A stretch of 64,000 nt of DNA. Origin: Deefgea chitinilytica (GTDB taxonomy: Bacteria; Pseudomonadota; Gammaproteobacteria; Burkholderiales; Chitinibacteraceae). The stretch lies in assembly GCF_016881405.1 (NCBI RefSeq), contig NZ_WOFE01000002.1, positions 186,001 through 250,000 of the forward strand. The letters run 5' to 3'. Positions 27,094 to 36,251 of the stretch are shown in pieces (the stretch's first letter is position 1; each line of letters opens with the position of its first letter). Position numbers and translations under genes: made by a program. Under the pieces are notes generated by a model. It was not told the origin of the DNA. It searched no databases and was given only the letters and a program-made list of their open reading frames with translations.

Positions 27094-29382
27094 ATGGCGC
27101 GCCTTTTTGCTTGTTTACTCCTTTTTTTTGCTAGCACCGCTTTTGCTTCGCAAGTCGATTTATTGCTTGGCAAATCCAGTACGATAGCCAGTGCAGTTGA
27201 ATCGGAGATTGCCCCCAATGACGAACGCGATCGGCTGATTCAGCGATTAGAATTAGCGCAAAAGCAACTCACCGAGCTAGACAACAACCCCCAAGCACCC
27301 GACCGAGACATGAATCGATTCTGGATCACCCTGTCGATCTATGCTTATCAACAACACATCGCCGCACTGGAAGGGCTCGATGCGCTCAAAGCCCCTCGCG
27401 CAAATAATCAAGCAGCCAGCCGCACCAGCAATAGCGTACAACTGCAACAAGAACGACAAATTATCGAACAAGAAATCAATGTGCTGAGCAGCGGCCTCAA
27501 AGCACAAGAAACATACCTCAATACCATCCATGATGAATTAGAACAAGCGCAAGCGGAGCTGCGCTTGGTACAAGGTCAATTTGAAAAAGCACCGCCGCAA
27601 AGTACCCAACGCAGCCAACTGGCCAGCAAAATGGCACTCGCGCAGCGTAAAGTAGCGACTTGGCTGGCCACATTGGCCAGCATTGATGCGCGCCAGCAAT
27701 TTAATCGTGCCCGCTTACAAGAACGTCGTGAACAAATCCTCACACTAAATAATCAAATTGGGAATGATCAAACCAAATTACAATCCGCCTTACTCGATGC
27801 TAATCTGCAAGCCATGCAGGATCAGCAGCAAAAATACACACAACAACAAAGTCTGCAACTCAATCGTGAGCAAGAGTTACGCCGTCAATTAGCCGCACTC
27901 AAACAGCAACGTGAGGCATTGCAAACAAAAATCGACAATCCTAAAACCAAGCATCCCGAGCAGTTGCAAGCGCAGTTACAAGCTTTAGACCAACAAGAAC
28001 CCATACTATTGCATCAACTGGAAACGCTTGCGATTCAAACAGGCATCCTCACCGATCTGATGATGGTCAACACGCTGGATATTACATTTTGGAAAAAACG
28101 GCAGGCACTAGCGAATAATCACTCGCAAACGGAAGTGCAAAGCTTGAATGCCGCAGTAGAGGACTGGTTGGTCACCCTGCGTGATATGCAAAATGCAGCC
28201 CAAAAATCAGCCAATATTGCACAAGATCAGCTAGATCAATTACAAAAAATCGGAAATAGCTCAGCCGAAGTCATCCAAGCATGGCAAGAGCGGGAACAAA
28301 TTTACCGGAATGCAGCCACCGATTTTCGACATTCAAGTGAGAAATATCAGCGCTGGATCAGCGATGCCTCACCGAAAGATAAAACACTTGCGATGCGTTC
28401 CGACTATTGGCAAGGCCTCATTCAAAGCAAGTTAACCGCTATTTGGAACTATGAATTATTCAGCGTGAATGATTCGGTGCAGGTTGATGGGCAAAATATC
28501 TCGCTCACGCGCGGCGTCACCGTTGGTAAAGTGTGTATTGCGTTATTACTGATTACGGTTGGTTTTGCCCTCTGTATTTTGAGTAGCAATTTAATTGAAC
28601 GATTAATACTGAAATACACCCAATGGGCTGAGATTTCCGTCCGAATCGCCAAGCGCTGGCTGCTCTCGGTCGCCTTTATTATCTTATTGATCAATTCTTT
28701 ATTAATCGTGCAAATCCCGCTGGCTGCATTTGCCTTCTTAGGTGGTGCGATTGCAATCGGCTTGGGTTTTGGTATGCAAACGCTGCTCAAAAATCTAATT
28801 AGTGGTTTGATGATGCTACTAGAGCGCCCATTTCGCCCTGGCGACACGATTGAAGTGGCTGGAATTCGCGGTACGATTGTCGACATGAGCGTTCGCGCAG
28901 CAGTCGTTCGTGACGTCAATGGCATTGATACCTTGGTGCCGAATAGCACTTTCCTAGAGCAAAATGTCACCAATTGGAGCTATACCACCAGTATCATCCG
29001 GCAAGGTTTTCAAGTCGGTGTCGCTTACGGCAGTGATTTACGCTTGGTCGCCAAATTACTAGAAGAAGAAGTCAAACGGCATGGCCAAATTGTTGCAGAT
29101 AAAAATCCAGAAATATTATTAGAGAACTTTGCCGCTGATGCGCTGACGTTCGGCGTGTATTACTGGATTGATATCGGCGCGGGCATTATTGGCCGACAAG
29201 TGGCGAGCGATTTACGCTTTATGATTGAAGCGAGTTTCCGTAAACATGGCATTTGCATCGCCTTCCCTCAACGCGATGTTCACCTTGATCTGACTAGCCC
29301 TGTCCGTGTGCAACTTGAAACCACATCCACACCCCCCAATACGAAGCACGATGATTCGCTAGGCCACACTCATGCAAAATAA
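27094..29382 (+). CDS. Large MscS-family mechanosensitive channel
   Basis: The protein has 762 residues. A signal peptide (about 1-18) leads to a very long glutamine-rich coiled-coil periplasmic region (about 40-440), then several membrane helices (about 470-580), including the pore helix AFLGGAIAIGLGFGMQTLLK. The cytoplasmic MscS beta domain follows (RPFRPGDTIEV, GIRGTIVDMSVRAA, TLVPNSTFLEQNVTNWS). It opens under membrane tension to relieve osmotic pressure. Size and coiled coil place it with the MscK/YbiO-type branch rather than minimal MscS. The last codons overlap the next small gene by 11 nt. Confidence 0.92.
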   Translation: MARLFACLLLFFASTAFASQVDLLLGKSSTIASAVESEIAPNDERDRLIQRLELAQKQLTELDNNPQAPDRDMNRFWITLSIYAYQQHIAALEGLDALKAPRANNQAASRTSNSVQLQQERQIIEQEINVLSSGLKAQETYLNTIHDELEQAQAELRLVQGQFEKAPPQSTQRSQLASKMALAQRKVATWLATLASIDARQQFNRARLQERREQILTLNNQIGNDQTKLQSALLDANLQAMQDQQQKYTQQQSLQLNREQELRRQLAALKQQREALQTKIDNPKTKHPEQLQAQLQALDQQEPILLHQLETLAIQTGILTDLMMVNTLDITFWKKRQALANNHSQTEVQSLNAAVEDWLVTLRDMQNAAQKSANIAQDQLDQLQKIGNSSAEVIQAWQEREQIYRNAATDFRHSSEKYQRWISDASPKDKTLAMRSDYWQGLIQSKLTAIWNYELFSVNDSVQVDGQNISLTRGVTVGKVCIALLLITVGFALCILSSNLIERLILKYTQWAEISVRIAKRWLLSVAFIILLINSLLIVQIPLAAFAFLGGAIAIGLGFGMQTLLKNLISGLMMLLERPFRPGDTIEVAGIRGTIVDMSVRAAVVRDVNGIDTLVPNSTFLEQNVTNWSYTTSIIRQGFQVGVAYGSDLRLVAKLLEEEVKRHGQIVADKNPEILLENFAADALTFGVYYWIDIGAGIIGRQVASDLRFMIEASFRKHGICIAFPQRDVHLDLTSPVRVQLETTSTPPNTKHDDSLGHTHAK

Positions 29383-29641
29383 ATCACTGCCCAATATCGA
29401 ATGGACGGCCGATGAAGCTGCGGTTTTTCAGCGGCTGACTCAACACCGGCAATCAACCAGTGCCGAGCTGATTAAATATTGTGCTATCCAAAACCCACAA
29501 GGCTTAGTTGCCACAATGCAGCAAAAACTGGCGGGTACCGAGTGGCAAATATTCAGTAGCGTAATGCGAACTACTGATCCCAAAAAAATGCCTATTGCTT
29601 ACTATCGACTTTTACGTAAACCACTGAGCAGCTTAAAATAA
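29372..29641 (+). CDS. Small protein of unknown function, possible winged helix
   Basis: The protein has 89 residues (MQNKSLPNIEWTADEAAVFQ). It has no signal peptide or membrane helix. The pattern of helices (TADEAAVFQRLTQHRQSTSA, AELIKYC, QGLVATMQQKLAG) followed by a short strand resembles a winged-helix DNA-binding domain, but I do not recognise a named family. The start overlaps the end of the MscS gene by 11 nt, implying translational coupling. Function unknown; the call rests on the open frame, overlap and composition like its neighbours. Confidence 0.65.
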   Translation: MQNKSLPNIEWTADEAAVFQRLTQHRQSTSAELIKYCAIQNPQGLVATMQQKLAGTEWQIFSSVMRTTDPKKMPIAYYRLLRKPLSSLK

Positions 29642-29774
29642 GCCTAAGGTCTGTTGAGGTTTGGTTTCCCGCCGCGCTGGAGCGATTTTCGTGCATATTT
29701 ACCTAGATGGTATTGATTTTGCTTGCTATTTTGGATGAAGTTTTCAGTTAAGCAATTTTCCTAAGAGGTGCATC

Positions 29775-30656
29775 ATGGATCTTTCTGCCAAATCGATTGC
29801 AGGGCATATAGCCAGCATCAAAACGGATACCCTCAGCCCCTTACTCAATCCCAAAGCAGGTAGTAGTTTTGACATCGCCCAATTGGCCAGCGGCTACATC
29901 AACAGTCAGTCAGGGCTAACAGGAGTGGCTGGCGTCGATACCATACCCGGACTATCCGCAATCGGTCGTAATATGACGCTCAGTGATCCAGAGTCGGCCT
30001 ACAAAATGATGACCGACATTAATCGTCGCTCAGTCGAGTATAAGGCACAATATGCCGCGCTCTCTGATATGCAAACTGGCGTAGGCCAGTTAAGCCAAGC
30101 AGCAGAACAATTAGGGGAAATCACGGCGACAAGCTCTTTTGCCACTGTCAAATCTCAGTTACAACGCTTTGCAGACCAATACAATAGTTGGCGACGCGAG
30201 TTCGATACTGATAGCCAAGATCCCGAATTACTTGGCAATACCCAAGCCGCGCAAGCAGCGCGCCACACGCTGCAAGCCAGCATCAGCAATCCATTTCATG
30301 GCGCGAATCAAGGACTACAAGGATTAGCAGCACTCGGACTAGAAATTGACCCCGTGACTCAAATGGCTAAGCTTGATGTCGCAAAGTTCGAACAAACGTG
30401 GGCGCAACAGCCTGCAAATGCAGCGACGGCAATTAACGATTTCAGCAGCCACTTTAGCGCCGCGGCAAAATTGCTCAGCGCTAACGGCAATTTTTTCCAA
30501 AAACAACTGAGCAATTTAGATCGCGCGATTGACTATATTCAGAGCAATCAAAGTGCCTTACAGGCTGAATTTGGCCTTGGTGATCCGCCCAAATTATCAA
30601 ATCGGCTCAGTCAAGCACTCGCTGAATATCAGAAAATACAGACTGCTTTCACATAA
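29775..30656 (+). CDS. Orphan FliD C-terminal-like protein
   Basis: The protein has 293 residues. The first about 110 residues contain no recognised domain. The rest resembles the C-terminal domain of flagellar filament cap FliD: LQRFADQYNSW, an Ala/Gln-rich helix, then GLAALGLEIDPVTQMAKLDV and KFEQTWAQQPANAATAI, equivalent to the family's G-I-x-x-D-x-x-G-x-L-x-x-D block. It is much shorter than FliD (about 450 residues) and no flagellar genes lie nearby. No signal peptide. The start follows AAGAGG. It may act in a flagellar or adhesin context; function not established. Confidence 0.7.
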   Translation: MDLSAKSIAGHIASIKTDTLSPLLNPKAGSSFDIAQLASGYINSQSGLTGVAGVDTIPGLSAIGRNMTLSDPESAYKMMTDINRRSVEYKAQYAALSDMQTGVGQLSQAAEQLGEITATSSFATVKSQLQRFADQYNSWRREFDTDSQDPELLGNTQAAQAARHTLQASISNPFHGANQGLQGLAALGLEIDPVTQMAKLDVAKFEQTWAQQPANAATAINDFSSHFSAAAKLLSANGNFFQKQLSNLDRAIDYIQSNQSALQAEFGLGDPPKLSNRLSQALAEYQKIQTAFT

Positions 30657-30662
30657 ATCAGA

Positions 30663-30709
30663 TGTATTACCATGAAGGTATTGATAATATTGACCTAGAT
30701 AGCAATACA
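30663..30709. repeat. 47-nt palindromic repeat, copy 5
   Basis: Left end TGTATTACC, right end GCAATACA, exactly 47 nt; 13 of the first 20 positions pair with the last 20. It begins 6 nt after the stop codon of the FliD-like gene. Confidence 0.68.
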
Positions 30710-30788
30710 TCAAGCATTTTCATCATTAGGGTTATTCCTAGCTTTAGTTTGCTTGACGCCACGACCACTATCCTGACATGATAAAAAG

Positions 30789-30845
30789 ATGAACTCGATC
30801 AAACAAACCCTTGCTGTAATTTCTTATTACTGGTGGCGCCTTTAG
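30789..30845 (+). CDS. Leader peptide with tandem Trp codons, trpS attenuator
   Basis: The 18-codon frame reads MNSIKQTLAVISYYWWRL, with two consecutive TGG Trp codons at positions 15-16 just before its stop. It is too short for an ordinary gene scan. It sits 110 nt upstream of trpS and is followed by paired segments typical of ribosome-mediated attenuation: a short hairpin CGCC/GGCG overlapping its end, a pairing of GGCGGCA (30845-30851) with TGCTGCC (30878-30884), and a terminator at 30872-30911. Stalling at the Trp codons would free the second segment and block the terminator. No clear Shine-Dalgarno beyond an A-rich stretch precedes the ATG, which lowers confidence slightly. Confidence 0.75.
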   Translation: MNSIKQTLAVISYYWWRL

Positions 30846-30871
30846 GCGGCACTGGGTTTGTGTATCTATAC

Positions 30872-30911
30872 AAAACCTGCTGCCGGATTCGGTGACAGGT
30901 TTTTTGTTTTT
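30872..30911 (+). terminator. Attenuator terminator upstream of trpS
   Basis: AAAACCTG (30872-30879) pairs with CAGGTTTT (30896-30903); an inner CCG/CGG extends the stem, and a T run follows. Its left arm overlaps the antiterminator segment TGCTGCC, giving mutually exclusive structures. Confidence 0.75.
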
Positions 30912-30949
30912 TGCCCTCCCCTCATCCGGCAGCTCCTCAATTTAGGAGC
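30879..30949 (+). promoter_or_regulatory. Second alternative pairing and sequestered Shine-Dalgarno of trpS
   Basis: GCTGCCGGAT (30879-30888) is perfectly complementary to ATCCGGCAGC (30924-30933). Next to it GCTCCT (30932-30937) pairs with AGGAGC (30944-30949), which contains the trpS Shine-Dalgarno. So translation of trpS may also be controlled by the leader structure. Confidence 0.5.
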
Positions 30950-30955
30950 AATCTC

Positions 30956-31978
30956 ATGTCGATATCGACTAGCCCGAGCATCATTGTCACTGGTGATCGC
31001 ACCACAGGCCCCTTACATCTCGGCCATTTTGCTGGTTCACTACAAACACGTTTAACATTACAAGAAAGCCACAATCCATTCATTTTATTGGCTGACACCC
31101 AAGCGCTTGCCGATCATCAAGGAGACTACCGCGCGGTGCGCCAAGCGGTGCTCGACGTTGCACTTGATTACCTTGCTGTTGGTATTAATCCACAAAAATC
31201 AACCATTCTGATTCAATCGATGGTGCCCGAACTGGCTGAGCTCTCGTTTTACTTGCTCAATTTAGTCTCGCTAGCACGCTTAGAACGCAACCCAACAGTG
31301 AAATCAGAATTACGTGCTAAGGGTTATGAAGGCCAAGATCGCAATATTGCCGCCGGATTTTTAAGCTACCCCGTCAGCCAAGCCGCCGATATTACGGCAC
31401 TACGCGGTACATTGATTCCAGTCGGCGAAGATCAACTGCCAATGATTGAACAAACCAATGAAATCGTGCGTCGCTTTAACCGCATGGTCGGCGAGAACAT
31501 CCTTAACGAATGCGAAGCGCTTTTATCCAACACCACTCGGCTGCCCGGCATCGACGGCAAAGGTAAAATGAGCCGTACCGCAGGCAATCACATCGCTTTA
31601 TCGGCCAGCAGCGACGAAATCAGCGCAGCCGTGAACCGGATGTACACCGATGCACAACACCTCAGCGTAACGAGTCCAGGCCAAATCGAAGGCAATGTCG
31701 TGTTTGCATTTTTAGATGCGTTTGATAGCGATATCGAGCACGTGAACGAACTTAAAGCCCAATATCAACACGGTGGCTTGGCAGATAGCGTGATTAAAGC
31801 CCGTTTAAATGACGTACTACAAGCGCTGATCGCCCCCATTCGCACTCGTCGAGCCGAATACGCTCAAGACCCTGATGCGGTGCTATCGATGCTGCTATGC
31901 GGCTCAGCCAAAGCACGGCAAACCGCGGCACTCACGTTGCACAAGGTCAAAACAGCGATGGGAATGTACTATTTTTAA
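30956..31978 (+). CDS. trpS: Tryptophanyl-tRNA synthetase
   Basis: The protein has 340 residues, a class I aminoacyl-tRNA synthetase charging tRNA-Trp. The HIGH-type motif is in GPLHLGHFAGSL (about 16-27) and the KMSKS-type motif in GKGKMSRTAGN (about 200-210). The ATG at 30956 lies 7 nt after AGGAG; an upstream in-frame ATG at 30911 falls inside the leader region and lacks a ribosome-binding site. Expression is probably set by the upstream Trp-codon leader peptide and attenuator, a design analogous to pheM-pheST, in which a synthetase gene responds to charging of its own tRNA. Confidence 0.95.
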   Translation: MSISTSPSIIVTGDRTTGPLHLGHFAGSLQTRLTLQESHNPFILLADTQALADHQGDYRAVRQAVLDVALDYLAVGINPQKSTILIQSMVPELAELSFYLLNLVSLARLERNPTVKSELRAKGYEGQDRNIAAGFLSYPVSQAADITALRGTLIPVGEDQLPMIEQTNEIVRRFNRMVGENILNECEALLSNTTRLPGIDGKGKMSRTAGNHIALSASSDEISAAVNRMYTDAQHLSVTSPGQIEGNVVFAFLDAFDSDIEHVNELKAQYQHGGLADSVIKARLNDVLQALIAPIRTRRAEYAQDPDAVLSMLLCGSAKARQTAALTLHKVKTAMGMYYF

Positions 31979-32149
31979 TTAATGATTTCACCAAGCTGTC
32001 GTTTATCTATAAATACTCTATAAAGAAAGCCGATACCGATATGCCTCGCCGCTGCTGAACTTTGCTTTTCAGCACGCTCAAGCAATTTTCGCGGCGAATC
32101 AAAGCGTAGCATCTGCACTTGGCTTGCTGAATTTAGTGGAAGAAAAACG

Positions 32150-33331
32150 ATGCCTTTACAACTCTTGATTGTTGAGCACGATAATGACTCTAGCAGGCAA
32201 CTGCGCTTAGCTTGTTCCGATGGATATGAAATCCACCAAGCCAACACAGGCATAGCTGCGCTGGCCTTGCTAAAGCAGTTGCAACCCGACATTGTGGTGA
32301 TTAATGTCGATATACCTGATATCAGTGGCTATGAAATTTGCCAAGCGTATAAAGCCCAGCAAGCAGACTGCTATGTGCTGTGTATTTCACAGCACGACCA
32401 CCGCGCCGCTTACAGCGCCGCCTATGAGGCTGGCGCCGATGATTTTATTAAACACCCTTTTGAAACAGGTGAATTGCAGCAAAAGTTATCGGTATTCAAA
32501 CGCCATTACGACGCAATTGAGCATTTACAATCTTCAATCAAAACCGCCACGGATACCGCGCTGCAAGCCATCTCCAATACAGCAGAGCTCGGTACTTTAA
32601 TTAACTTCTTCAAAAAATCATCACTAGCGAGTAATAAAACCGATTTACTGGCCGCATTAGTACAAACAGCTAGCCAATTTAATTTGCAAGTCGCAGCACA
32701 AATCCATCACAAAAATCAACTCACTACGCTCAATAGCAACGGTCGTAGCAGTCCACTAGAAGAGCATATGTTGCAAACCTTGGCGCAAGATTCGCAGCGA
32801 ATTTATGAAATGGGTAAGCGACTAATTATTAATTTCCCCCGAATTATCTTGCAAGTCAAAGCAATGCCCACTGAGCAGCCAGAATTATGTGGACGATTAC
32901 GCGATCACATCGCTATCTTGGTTGAGGCTGCCGAAAATCGTTTTGATGGTATTCTGAATGAAGAGCAAATTCGCGGGCAGCAAGCGCTCACCTTAGATGC
33001 AATCGGCTTAATTCAAAAATCAATCCAAAAATTAGAAGAAGAATACCGCCAGCAAGCGGGTTCATCGATGCGATTATTTACTGAACTACAGGATAAATTT
33101 GAGCAAAAAATGGTCTACTTAGGGCTAACCGACTCGCAAGAAGGTGCCCTATTTGACATGATTTCGCACAGCCTACAAGAAGCCACCCAAATTTATGACC
33201 AAGGCTTATCACTAGACGATGAGTTTTCACATGTGATTGCGACTTTACTGTATCTGACCCAGCAATCACCCAATGCGGCAGAAAAAGCAAGGCTCAGCAC
33301 AGAAAGCTCCGATGACATTATGCTATTTTAA
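32150..33331 (+). CDS. Degenerate receiver protein with helical C-terminal region and DDIMLF tail
   Basis: The protein has 393 residues. A receiver fold (about 1-120) starts LLIVEHDNDS and has VVINVDIPDISGYE, in which the expected phosphoacceptor Asp is Asn, so phosphorylation there is unlikely; the Lys segment reads IKHPF. The long C-terminal region (about 130-393) is helical and glutamine-rich, with no family I recognise. The chain ends SSDDIMLF. A similar ending (GGIELF) occurs in the CheZ-like protein at 52640-53212, suggesting a shared short docking peptide. It is a single gene downstream of trpS with 170 nt between. Confidence 0.8.
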   Translation: MPLQLLIVEHDNDSSRQLRLACSDGYEIHQANTGIAALALLKQLQPDIVVINVDIPDISGYEICQAYKAQQADCYVLCISQHDHRAAYSAAYEAGADDFIKHPFETGELQQKLSVFKRHYDAIEHLQSSIKTATDTALQAISNTAELGTLINFFKKSSLASNKTDLLAALVQTASQFNLQVAAQIHHKNQLTTLNSNGRSSPLEEHMLQTLAQDSQRIYEMGKRLIINFPRIILQVKAMPTEQPELCGRLRDHIAILVEAAENRFDGILNEEQIRGQQALTLDAIGLIQKSIQKLEEEYRQQAGSSMRLFTELQDKFEQKMVYLGLTDSQEGALFDMISHSLQEATQIYDQGLSLDDEFSHVIATLLYLTQQSPNAAEKARLSTESSDDIMLF

Positions 33332-33513
33332 GCTCGATAACAGACACGCTTCATCCTTAGGGTCTGCTGAAATTTGGCTGCTTTGAGGCAGGTTTCAAAT
33401 ACGACACAACACTTTGTGCCGCACCATCAGCCACAATCAGCACCAATACGGCAGGCAAACTCAAACAGTCACCGAGTCAAGACATTATTTTTAGTAATGT
33501 TCTAAGCGATACC

Positions 33514-33519
33514 TATAAT
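33514..33519 (+). promoter_or_regulatory. -10 element of maeB
   Basis: Perfect TATAAT about 93 nt upstream of the maeB start; the hexamer 17 nt further up is TTAGTA (weak). The rest of 33332-33611 shows no gene or recognised motif. Confidence 0.35.
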
Positions 33520-33611
33520 TCAAACAAAAGCTTGGGACATTCCCCGATAGGACATTGCAGCGAATTCAAGCAGCATTAAACCACAACATCACACGCACTC
33601 AGGGGCAGGTC

Positions 33612-35897
33612 ATGGACGAAGAACTCCGCAAAAAAGCACTTGAATACCATCGTTTCCCAAAGCCGGGCAAAATTCAGGTTGTTCCTACCAAAGGCCTCGC
33701 TAGCCAACGCGATTTAGCACTCGCCTACTCGCCCGGCGTTGCCGCCGCTTGTGATGCCATCGTCGCTGACCCGGCTGAGGCGCGTAATCTCACCTCCAGA
33801 GGCAATCTCGTCGCCGTCGTGACCAATGGCACCGCTGTACTCGGGCTCGGTAATATTGGGCCTTTGGCGGGTAAACCGGTTATGGAAGGAAAAGGCGTAC
33901 TGTTCAAAAAATTCGCGGGTATTGATGTCTTTGATATCGAAATCAACGAAAATGATCCCGATAAGCTGATCGAAATTATTGCATCGCTAGAGCCAACCTT
34001 TGGCGGTATCAATCTTGAAGACATCAAGGCACCGGAATGTTTTTACGTCGAGAAGAAACTGCGAGAACGGATGAAAATTCCGGTATTTCACGACGACCAA
34101 CATGGCACCGCCATCATCGTCGGCGCCGCGGTTAAAAATGCTTTGTCATTACTTGGTAAGAATATCAGCGACGTCAAGCTCGTTGCCTCCGGTGCCGGCG
34201 CTGCGGCGATTGCGTGCTTGGACTTACTTGTTTCACTGGGTGTACAAAAAAGCAATATTTTCGTTTGCGACTCGAAAGGCGTGATTCACACCGAGCGCGG
34301 GCCGCTCGATGAAACCAAACAACGCTATGCCCGCGAAACCAACATCCGCACTCCGGCTGAAGCACTCGTCGGCGCGGACATTTTCTTAGGCCTTTCTGGC
34401 CCCGGCGCAATTGATGCGGAAATGCTCAAAACGATGGCCGCATCGCCGTTGATTTTAGCATTGGCCAACCCCAATCCCGAAGTCACGCCACCCGAAGCGC
34501 GCGCTGCTCGACCGGATGCGATTATCTGTACCGGTCGCTCAGATTACCCAAATCAAGTCAATAACGTACTGTGCTTTCCCTTTATTTTCCGTGGAGCACT
34601 CGATGTTGGCGCAACGACAATTAATGAAGCGATGAAACACGCGGCAGTGGATGCAATTGCCGAGCTCGCGCACGCCGAGCTATCCGATGTAGTGGCCAAC
34701 GCGTATAGCGGTAAAAATCTCGCCTTTGGTGCTGAATACCTGATTCCTACGCCGTTCGATCCACGTCTTATCGTCAAAATTGCCCCCGCAGTCGCCAAGG
34801 CGGCAATGGACAGCGGCGTAGCGACGCGGCCAATTGAAGATTGGGCGACCTATGTCGAAGAACTGACGCAATTTGTATATAAATCCAGTCTTTTTATGCG
34901 CCCCGTCTTTATGGCGGCGAAAAAAGCACAAAAACGCGTGGTATTTTGTGAAGGCGAAGATGAGCGCGTTTTACATGCCATCCAAGAAATTCTCGATATG
35001 CGCTTGTGTGAGCCGATTCTGATTGGACGCCCGAATGTCATTCAAGCCCGCATCGAAAAACTCGGCTTACGAATTCGTCTCGGTATTGATTTTGAAGTCT
35101 GTAATCCAGAAAATGATCCGCGCTACCGCGAATACTGGCAGTTGTATTACAGCATCATGCAGCGCAAAGGCGTGTCCGAAGACCTTGCCAAAGCCGAAGT
35201 TCGCCGTAAAACAACGCTAATTGGCGCGCTGATGGTCAAACGCGGTGAAGCTGATGCAATGATTTGCGGCACGTATGGGCTATACCACAACCATCTCGCG
35301 CATATCAAAAACGTACTGGGCTTAAAAGCAGGCGTTTCGACGACCGCAGCGATGAATATCTTGCTGCTGCATACCGGGAATATTTTTATTACCGATACCT
35401 ATGTCAATGCAGATCCAACGGCCGAGCAACTCGCCGAAATCACCTTGATGGCCGCCGAAGCCGTGCGCAAATTTGGCATTGCGCCCAAAGTGGCACTACT
35501 GAGTCATTCCAGCTTTGGTACCAGCGAAAGCCCATCGGCGATTAAAATGCAAGATGCCTTGCACATCGTCACCCAGCAAGCGCCGGAGCTAGAAATCGAT
35601 GGCGAAATGCACGGCGATGCGGCACTGTCTAGCGCGATACGCGCGCAGATTTTCCCTAACTCACGCTTAAAAGGGGAAGCGAATATTCTGGTGATGCCCA
35701 ACTTAGACACCGCCAATATTTCATTTAATCTGCTCAAAGCCACCGCGGTCGATGGCGTAACAATTGGGCCAATTTTGATGGGCGCAGCTAAACCCGTGCA
35801 TATTTTGACGCCAACCGCGTCTGTTCGCCGTATCATTAACATGGCCGCACTCGCCGCAGTCGAGGCCGCACTTGCACAGGAGGCAATTGATGAGTGA
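33612..35897 (+). CDS. maeB: NADP-dependent malic enzyme with C-terminal phosphotransacetylase-like domain
   Basis: The protein has 761 residues, the size of MaeB-type fusions. It decarboxylates malate to pyruvate with NADP. The malic enzyme part (about 1-425) shows [28 protein letters not shown], the metal-binding region EDIKAPECF and FHDDQHGTA, and the nucleotide loop ASGAGAAAI. The C-terminal part (about 430-761) resembles phosphate acetyltransferase and in MaeB acts as a regulatory, often acetyl-CoA-responsive, domain rather than an active enzyme. ATG 33612 is chosen because it gives the family N-terminus [13 protein letters not shown]. It overlaps the PhaM-like gene by 8 nt. Confidence 0.94.
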   Translation: MDEELRKKALEYHRFPKPGKIQVVPTKGLASQRDLALAYSPGVAAACDAIVADPAEARNLTSRGNLVAVVTNGTAVLGLGNIGPLAGKPVMEGKGVLFKKFAGIDVFDIEINENDPDKLIEIIASLEPTFGGINLEDIKAPECFYVEKKLRERMKIPVFHDDQHGTAIIVGAAVKNALSLLGKNISDVKLVASGAGAAAIACLDLLVSLGVQKSNIFVCDSKGVIHTERGPLDETKQRYARETNIRTPAEALVGADIFLGLSGPGAIDAEMLKTMAASPLILALANPNPEVTPPEARAARPDAIICTGRSDYPNQVNNVLCFPFIFRGALDVGATTINEAMKHAAVDAIAELAHAELSDVVANAYSGKNLAFGAEYLIPTPFDPRLIVKIAPAVAKAAMDSGVATRPIEDWATYVEELTQFVYKSSLFMRPVFMAAKKAQKRVVFCEGEDERVLHAIQEILDMRLCEPILIGRPNVIQARIEKLGLRIRLGIDFEVCNPENDPRYREYWQLYYSIMQRKGVSEDLAKAEVRRKTTLIGALMVKRGEADAMICGTYGLYHNHLAHIKNVLGLKAGVSTTAAMNILLLHTGNIFITDTYVNADPTAEQLAEITLMAAEAVRKFGIAPKVALLSHSSFGTSESPSAIKMQDALHIVTQQAPELEIDGEMHGDAALSSAIRAQIFPNSRLKGEANILVMPNLDTANISFNLLKATAVDGVTIGPILMGAAKPVHILTPTASVRRIINMAALAAVEAALAQEAIDE

Positions 35898-36141
35898 TTT
35901 TAATCCGAATGATCCATTTGGTTTTTTTGCCAGCATGATGAAACCGGGCGGAACCAATCCCTTTATGCCGCCTCTGACTGAAGAAGAAATCGACCGCAAA
36001 ATCGTCGAATGCAAAACGGTTGAGCAATGGCTAGCGATGCAAGTTGGCATGCTGCAAATGACAGTCAAAACACTAGAAATGCAAAAAGCCGGTTTAGCTG
36101 CGTTTAAACAAAGCATAGACCCCAAGCCCGAACACAGTTAA
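35890..36141 (+). CDS. PhaM-like polyhydroxyalkanoate granule-associated protein
   Basis: The predicted protein has 83 residues ([20 protein letters not shown]). The segments NDPFGFF, PLTEEEIDRKIVECKTVEQW and LAMQVGMLQMTVKTLEMQKAGL match the N-terminal PhaM pattern I know from betaproteobacteria, where PhaM activates PHA synthase and binds granules and DNA. It lacks the basic lysine/alanine-rich C-terminal tail of Ralstonia-type PhaM. AGGAGG lies 6 nt before the ATG; the start overlaps the maeB end by 8 nt. Pairing with maeB (NADPH, pyruvate supply) makes a link to PHA metabolism plausible but unproven. Confidence 0.65.
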   Translation: MSDFNPNDPFGFFASMMKPGGTNPFMPPLTEEEIDRKIVECKTVEQWLAMQVGMLQMTVKTLEMQKAGLAAFKQSIDPKPEHS

Positions 36142-36150
36142 ATAGTAAGG

Positions 36151-36232
36151 TAAAAGCTTTCTGGCTGCGTGATTTCCCGAGCCGTACAAATCGTACTGTC
36201 TGCGGCTTCGACGTCTTGCCATAAAGCTTTTA
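36151..36232. repeat. 82-bp palindromic element
   Basis: Perfect outer arms TAAAAGCTTT / AAAGCTTTTA, then GGC/GCC after a 2-nt mismatch, and inner complementary AGCCG/CGGCT and GTAC-type segments. It begins 9 nt after the stop of the PhaM-like gene. It could be a terminator-like hairpin or a dispersed repeat. Confidence 0.5.
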
Positions 36233-36251
36233 ATCCGTATTTGGACACTCA

